Below, piece by piece: positions 60,919 to 64,000 of a DNA stretch of 64,000 nucleotides. Every line of letters begins with the position of its first letter. Within the stretch, counting starts at the first letter, position 1. This stretch comes from Plazaster borealis (taxonomy: Eukaryota; Echinodermata; Asteroidea; Forcipulatida; Labidiasteridae). The position numbers were made by a program, and so were the translations under genes. The stretch lies in the NCBI GenBank assembly GCA_021014325.1, contig CM037460.1:28164336-28228335 (forward strand), given 5' to 3'. The notes under the pieces were generated by a model. It saw nothing but the letters and a program-made list of their open reading frames with translations, did not search any database and had not been told where the DNA came from.

Positions 60919-61278
60919 TTAAATGCACTGAACACGTTTGGAAATTGTCAAAGACCAGTGTTCTCACTTGGTGTATCCCAACATATGCATAAAATAACAA
61001 GCCTGTGAAAATTTGGGCTCAATTGGTCATCGAAGTTGCAAGAAAATGATGAAAGAAAAAAAAACACCTTTGTTGTACAAATTGGTGTGCTTTCAAATGG
61101 GAATAAAAACTTCTTGCAAGAAGTTTTTATTATTTTACTGAGAAATTACCTCTTTCTCAAAAACTACGTTTCTTCAGAGGGAGTCGTTTCCTATAATGTT
61201 TTATACTATCAACAGCTCTCCGTTGCTTGTTACCAAGTAATTTTTTATGCTAATATTTGTTTTGAGTCATACCTTTAA
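60919..61278 (-). mobile_element. Family A palindromic MITE-like element, copy A5 (inverted)
   Basis: TTAA at 60919-60922 and 61275-61278. It reads opposite to A1-A4 and A6. The outer end at the right is truncated: after GAGTCAT it jumps to ACCTTTAA, losing most of the inverted repeat. The centre (61102-61131) is the same perfect 30-bp palindrome as in A3. The plus-strand frame at 61036-61278 is a repeat translation, not a gene. Confidence 0.85.
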
Positions 61279-61868
61279 ACAACCAAGTAACTGTAGAATC
61301 TGTAACCGCAACGACGACTCATTTGAAACAAAAACAATTTGTATTTTATTGTTTTATTATTATTAGGCTAATATTTTGTTTTTATAAATTAAAATTTAAT
61401 CATCAAACAAAGCTTTTTTAATGTACGCTAAATCGTTTATCGGAATTTAAAGAAAAAATATTGTTTGTGATTTTTAACCCTTCCTTTAACGAAGCTACTG
61501 ATCCCAAGTGAATTCTACATTTAATTACAAAAATGAAACAAGAGAAAAGCCTGTGATTGTTTCTGCCAATTTATAATTCCTTTATCGTACCCACATGGGA
61601 AATATACTAAGCGTCTATTTCTGTCAGTTCCCCAAGATGTCCACATGTCAATAAGAAAACTAGCCAGGTAAATAAATAGACCTGTCCATTACGACAGCAT
61701 TTGGTTCTCTGTAGTCAAGATTTTAAAGACTTGCATTGAGTTCCTGAAACATTCGTATAAACACTTTCATAGATGGATAGTGTTGTAAATGTTGGTTTTC
61801 TGGATCGCTCTCTATATTAATTTTGGTGTCTTATGAGTACAAGGCCCAAATTATATCACTTTCTGACA
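61279..61868. other. Non-coding stretch between A5 and the LINE fragment
   Basis: AT-rich, including ATT-rich simple sequence near 61350-61375. No gene seen. Confidence 0.55.
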
Positions 61869-62310
61869 TTAACAATAACAATAAAAATAATAATACCAGA
61901 CATTGATATAGCGCATAATGCTGGAGCCTCTATGCGCAACACAAAACATAAAACACTGAATGAAATATATAAAACAATTTGTTACGAAAATATCGCTTCA
62001 AACAGATGAGTCTGTTATAGTCCCTTGAAAATTTGAAGAGAGTCAGCTTGGCGAATATGAAGAGGTAAGTCGTTCCATAATGGAGGTGCAATGAAGTAGA
62101 AGGCTCTTTGATCATAGAATTTAGTGGGAAAGTAGTTTGAGTCAGTAGGGATTGGCCAGTGGAACGAAGAGGACGAACATTGGGACATTTTGTGTATTGA
62201 GAAATGAATGTTTCTTATGCAATAATTCACCACGAATTTGTCTATTATACTGAGCCGTTGCTTCAAACGTTGTATTAGTCCTTGACGTGTTTCTTTAGTT
62301 CCACGCATTT
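61869..62310 (-). mobile_element. 5'-truncated LINE 3' end (L2/CR1-like)
   Basis: On the minus strand the frame 62308-62015 includes RAFYFIAPPLWNDLPLHIRQ and a following FKGL, the C-terminal block of a CR1/L2-group ORF2, ending at a premature stop. Downstream come GCGCTATATCAATG and an ATT-rich tail (complement of about 61871-61897), the usual 3' end of this group. The 5' truncation is typical of incomplete reverse transcription. It is a different lineage from the LINE at 52529, judging by the divergent tail. Confidence 0.82.
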
Positions 62311-62358
62311 TCCAAACTAAAAACTAAACATTAGTTATTCCATGTAATACTGATTGGC

Positions 62359-62711
62359 GTGTCGTGGCCGAGCGGATAAGAACACCGAACTCAAGCTCTG
62401 GTGTTTCTGATCAGCAGAGTGTGGGTTCGAATCCCAGTCGTGACACTTGTGTCCTTAAGCAAGACACTTAACCACATGCTTCGTCCTTCGGATGGGACGT
62501 AAAGCCGTTGGTCCCGTGTACTAGGATTGGTAGTGCACGTAAAAGAACCCAGAACACTTATCGTGGAAGAGTAGGGGTTTAACCCCGGTGTTTCTGGTTC
62601 ACATTGCAAGCACCCTTATTTACAGGTTTCCTCAGGCTTGCGAGCTACAGTGATTAAGTTCACTTGTGAGGCATCCTTGGTTTCATTACCAGAAATATAT
62701 AATAATAATTA
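62359..62711 (+). mobile_element. tRNA-Leu-related SINE with intact pol III promoter boxes
   Basis: The head (62359-62446) resembles tRNA-Leu. It has an A box TGGCCGAGCGG (62365-62375), an anticodon-loop word CTCAAGC (CAA anticodon), a long variable arm, and a B box GGTTCGAATCC (62424-62434). GTGTCG at 62359 pairs with TGACAC at 62441, giving an acceptor-like stem. The body continues with CTTCGGATGGGACGTAAAG and TAGGGGTTTAACCCCGG words that I recall from widely conserved metazoan SINE central domains (Nin-type); that match is from memory. The tail ends near an AATAATAATT run. It could be RNA-polymerase-III transcribed and mobilised by a partner LINE. Confidence 0.8.
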
Positions 62712-63932
62712 AGTGTACTTCTCATTATTATACCCACCAAGCGTTTTTTCTGATCTTAATTTTGTCTGGAGTCCCTCGATGTGATCATCAGGATGGTTCA
62801 CCAGAGCCCAGTGTCCGAGAAGGGATGGTGCGTAGCGTATCTCGCTATAGGTGGCATCTCGCGACGCTCGTGTTGATATTGCAATTTTATCTTGATATTA
62901 TTTTTCAGCAGGGAGGTATTCTTCGAGTCGTTCGTGTATGGCTTAAATGATAGGCCTTGCTCATAAATAACTTTTTAAAAATGGAATGTATTCATATAAA
63001 TATTATTTATTTATCACTATAATTAACGGATGTATGTTTTTATTCAAAGCAGTAATTTTTCAACCCATAGTCAGACCCATGACATAATTAATTCATATTT
63101 AATCTTATACAAAGAACCGTCAAGTGAAAATAAAGAGTGTTTTCAACCACCTTCTCGGTTCTGTGTTTTTCCTTCCTATTTTTCATAAATTAAAGTTGAC
63201 GAACAACCCTTAGATTTCATTCATCGATTGTAAATCAATCAGTGCACTGTTGAAACGAATTTCCGCGCCAGAAAAAGTCCATCCATCCACCAGCCGGAAA
63301 GCACACAGCAAACGGAAATCCTGTTTTGACATAACAACAATTGGCCCGGTGGTCGGTGTTAGAGATGATCTACTCCTAAGATTTGTTGATTTTTTATCAT
63401 ATCGTATGAGTTCTACGGTATAGCCAAACAAAGGGGCGTGTGTTTCTCGTGATTACAAATGAACAATCTTGAACCAATGGCTTAAGCATAGACAGAGAAA
63501 TGTTTGAAACTAGCGGGTACTATTAGTAAATCGATAGCACTCGTAAAACGGAAATAGTGGTTTGGTTATTAGTCTTACTTGAGGTACGATGTCGCATTGG
63601 TCATGATTGTTAAGCTGCTTCAACGAATAATTTGTCCCCTAAGTGATGTAAAAGTGTCCCAACTACCCTATCGAGTCTGTAAAATAGCGTGTACCAACCA
63701 TCCTGTCTGTAAAACAACCTGCACCAAACACGAATTCTGTACTATGCTATGTTGTCGGGAAAATAGTATACGCCTTCACGATTTCAAAAACTGAAAGGAA
63801 CGGTACAGAACTGGTAATTAAAATTTTCTTTAAGATCACAGATATCAACATTTCCAATTATGACAAATTAATTGTTTGTTTTGAAACTCCTTATGATGAA
63901 CTGCAAGCCAATGACCACATCAGCTCAGTAGG
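62712..63932. other. Non-coding stretch after the SINE
   Basis: No supported gene. Open frames are short; the 71-codon frame at 63579-63794 is Cys-rich by chance repetition of GTAAAA/TGTAC words, with no recognised domain. Confidence 0.5.
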
Positions 63933-64000
63933 GGATTCGAACCGAATTTCTGACTTGCATTGGCCGTCTATGCAAGAGGGTGTCCGCGGTTCATCTACTG
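63933..64000 (-). repeat. Possible tRNA-like relic cut by the window end
   Basis: On the minus strand 63943-63933 reads GGTTCGAATCC, a perfect B box. Upstream of it on that strand is a CTTGCAT/ATGCAAG hairpin that could derive from an anticodon arm. No clear A box is visible before the edge. It may be a second tRNA-derived SINE or chance. Confidence 0.35.

Noticed and set aside
62359..62446. Functional tRNA-Leu gene
   Set aside because: The acceptor stem is short and imperfect, the T-arm has a mismatch, and a SINE-like body continues directly after it.
1..64000. CRISPR array, operon or bacterial features
   Set aside because: The introns, zinc-finger gene, LINE/SINE content and gene density are those of an animal genome; no direct-repeat/spacer array was seen.
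1..64000. Conserved microRNA hairpins
   Set aside because: I looked for a few well-known mature sequences (such as miR-124, miR-9 and miR-10) by eye and found none; the strong hairpins seen belong to MITEs.

Overview
The window looks like animal nuclear DNA. It is AT-rich and gene-poor, with one exon of a conserved metazoan zinc-finger gene, non-LTR retrotransposons, a tRNA-derived SINE and many short palindromic DNA transposons. A marine deuterostome is likely, and I lean towards an echinoderm, probably a sea star. That rests on remembered resemblance of the roughly 370-bp TTAA-flanked repeats and the L2/CR1-like LINE to asteroid repeats; I could not search for them.

Layout. 1-1699: intron, ending in a clear 3' splice site. 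1700-2502: last coding exon of a Scratch (Snail superfamily) repressor with five zinc fingers; the SNAG-coding first exon lies outside the window. 2503-51692: about 49 kb with no coding sequence I can support. It holds two related families of palindromic MITE-like elements. Family A is at 12668, 14097, 23371, 37187, 44500 and, inverted, 60919. Family B is at 8196 (inverted), 15238, 19863 and 49440. The stretch also holds a five-unit array of about 170 bp (45945-46780), several local duplications, and scattered motifs resembling transcription-factor sites. 51693-51887: a 33-bp minisatellite. 52529-56199: a nearly complete L2/CR1-like LINE with an AP endonuclease, a YADD reverse transcriptase and a (TTA)n tail, broken by three apparent single-base deletions. 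A 2A-like motif (DIAVNPGP) lies in its N-terminal region. 56200-61868: non-coding sequence plus the inverted family A copy. 61869-62310: a 5'-truncated LINE 3' end on the minus strand. 62359-62711: a tRNA-Leu-like SINE with intact A and B boxes. The window ends in a possible second tRNA-like relic.

Functional picture. Scratch is the only host gene I can support. The long region downstream is either its regulatory neighbourhood or plain intergenic/intronic DNA; sequence alone cannot decide. The LINE, SINE and MITEs are independent mobile DNA. The observations most worth following are the 2A-like motif in the LINE, the shared design of the two MITE families (common TIR core, subfamily-specific central palindromes), and short composite motifs of CRE-like and YY1-like sites that recur in one relative orientation.
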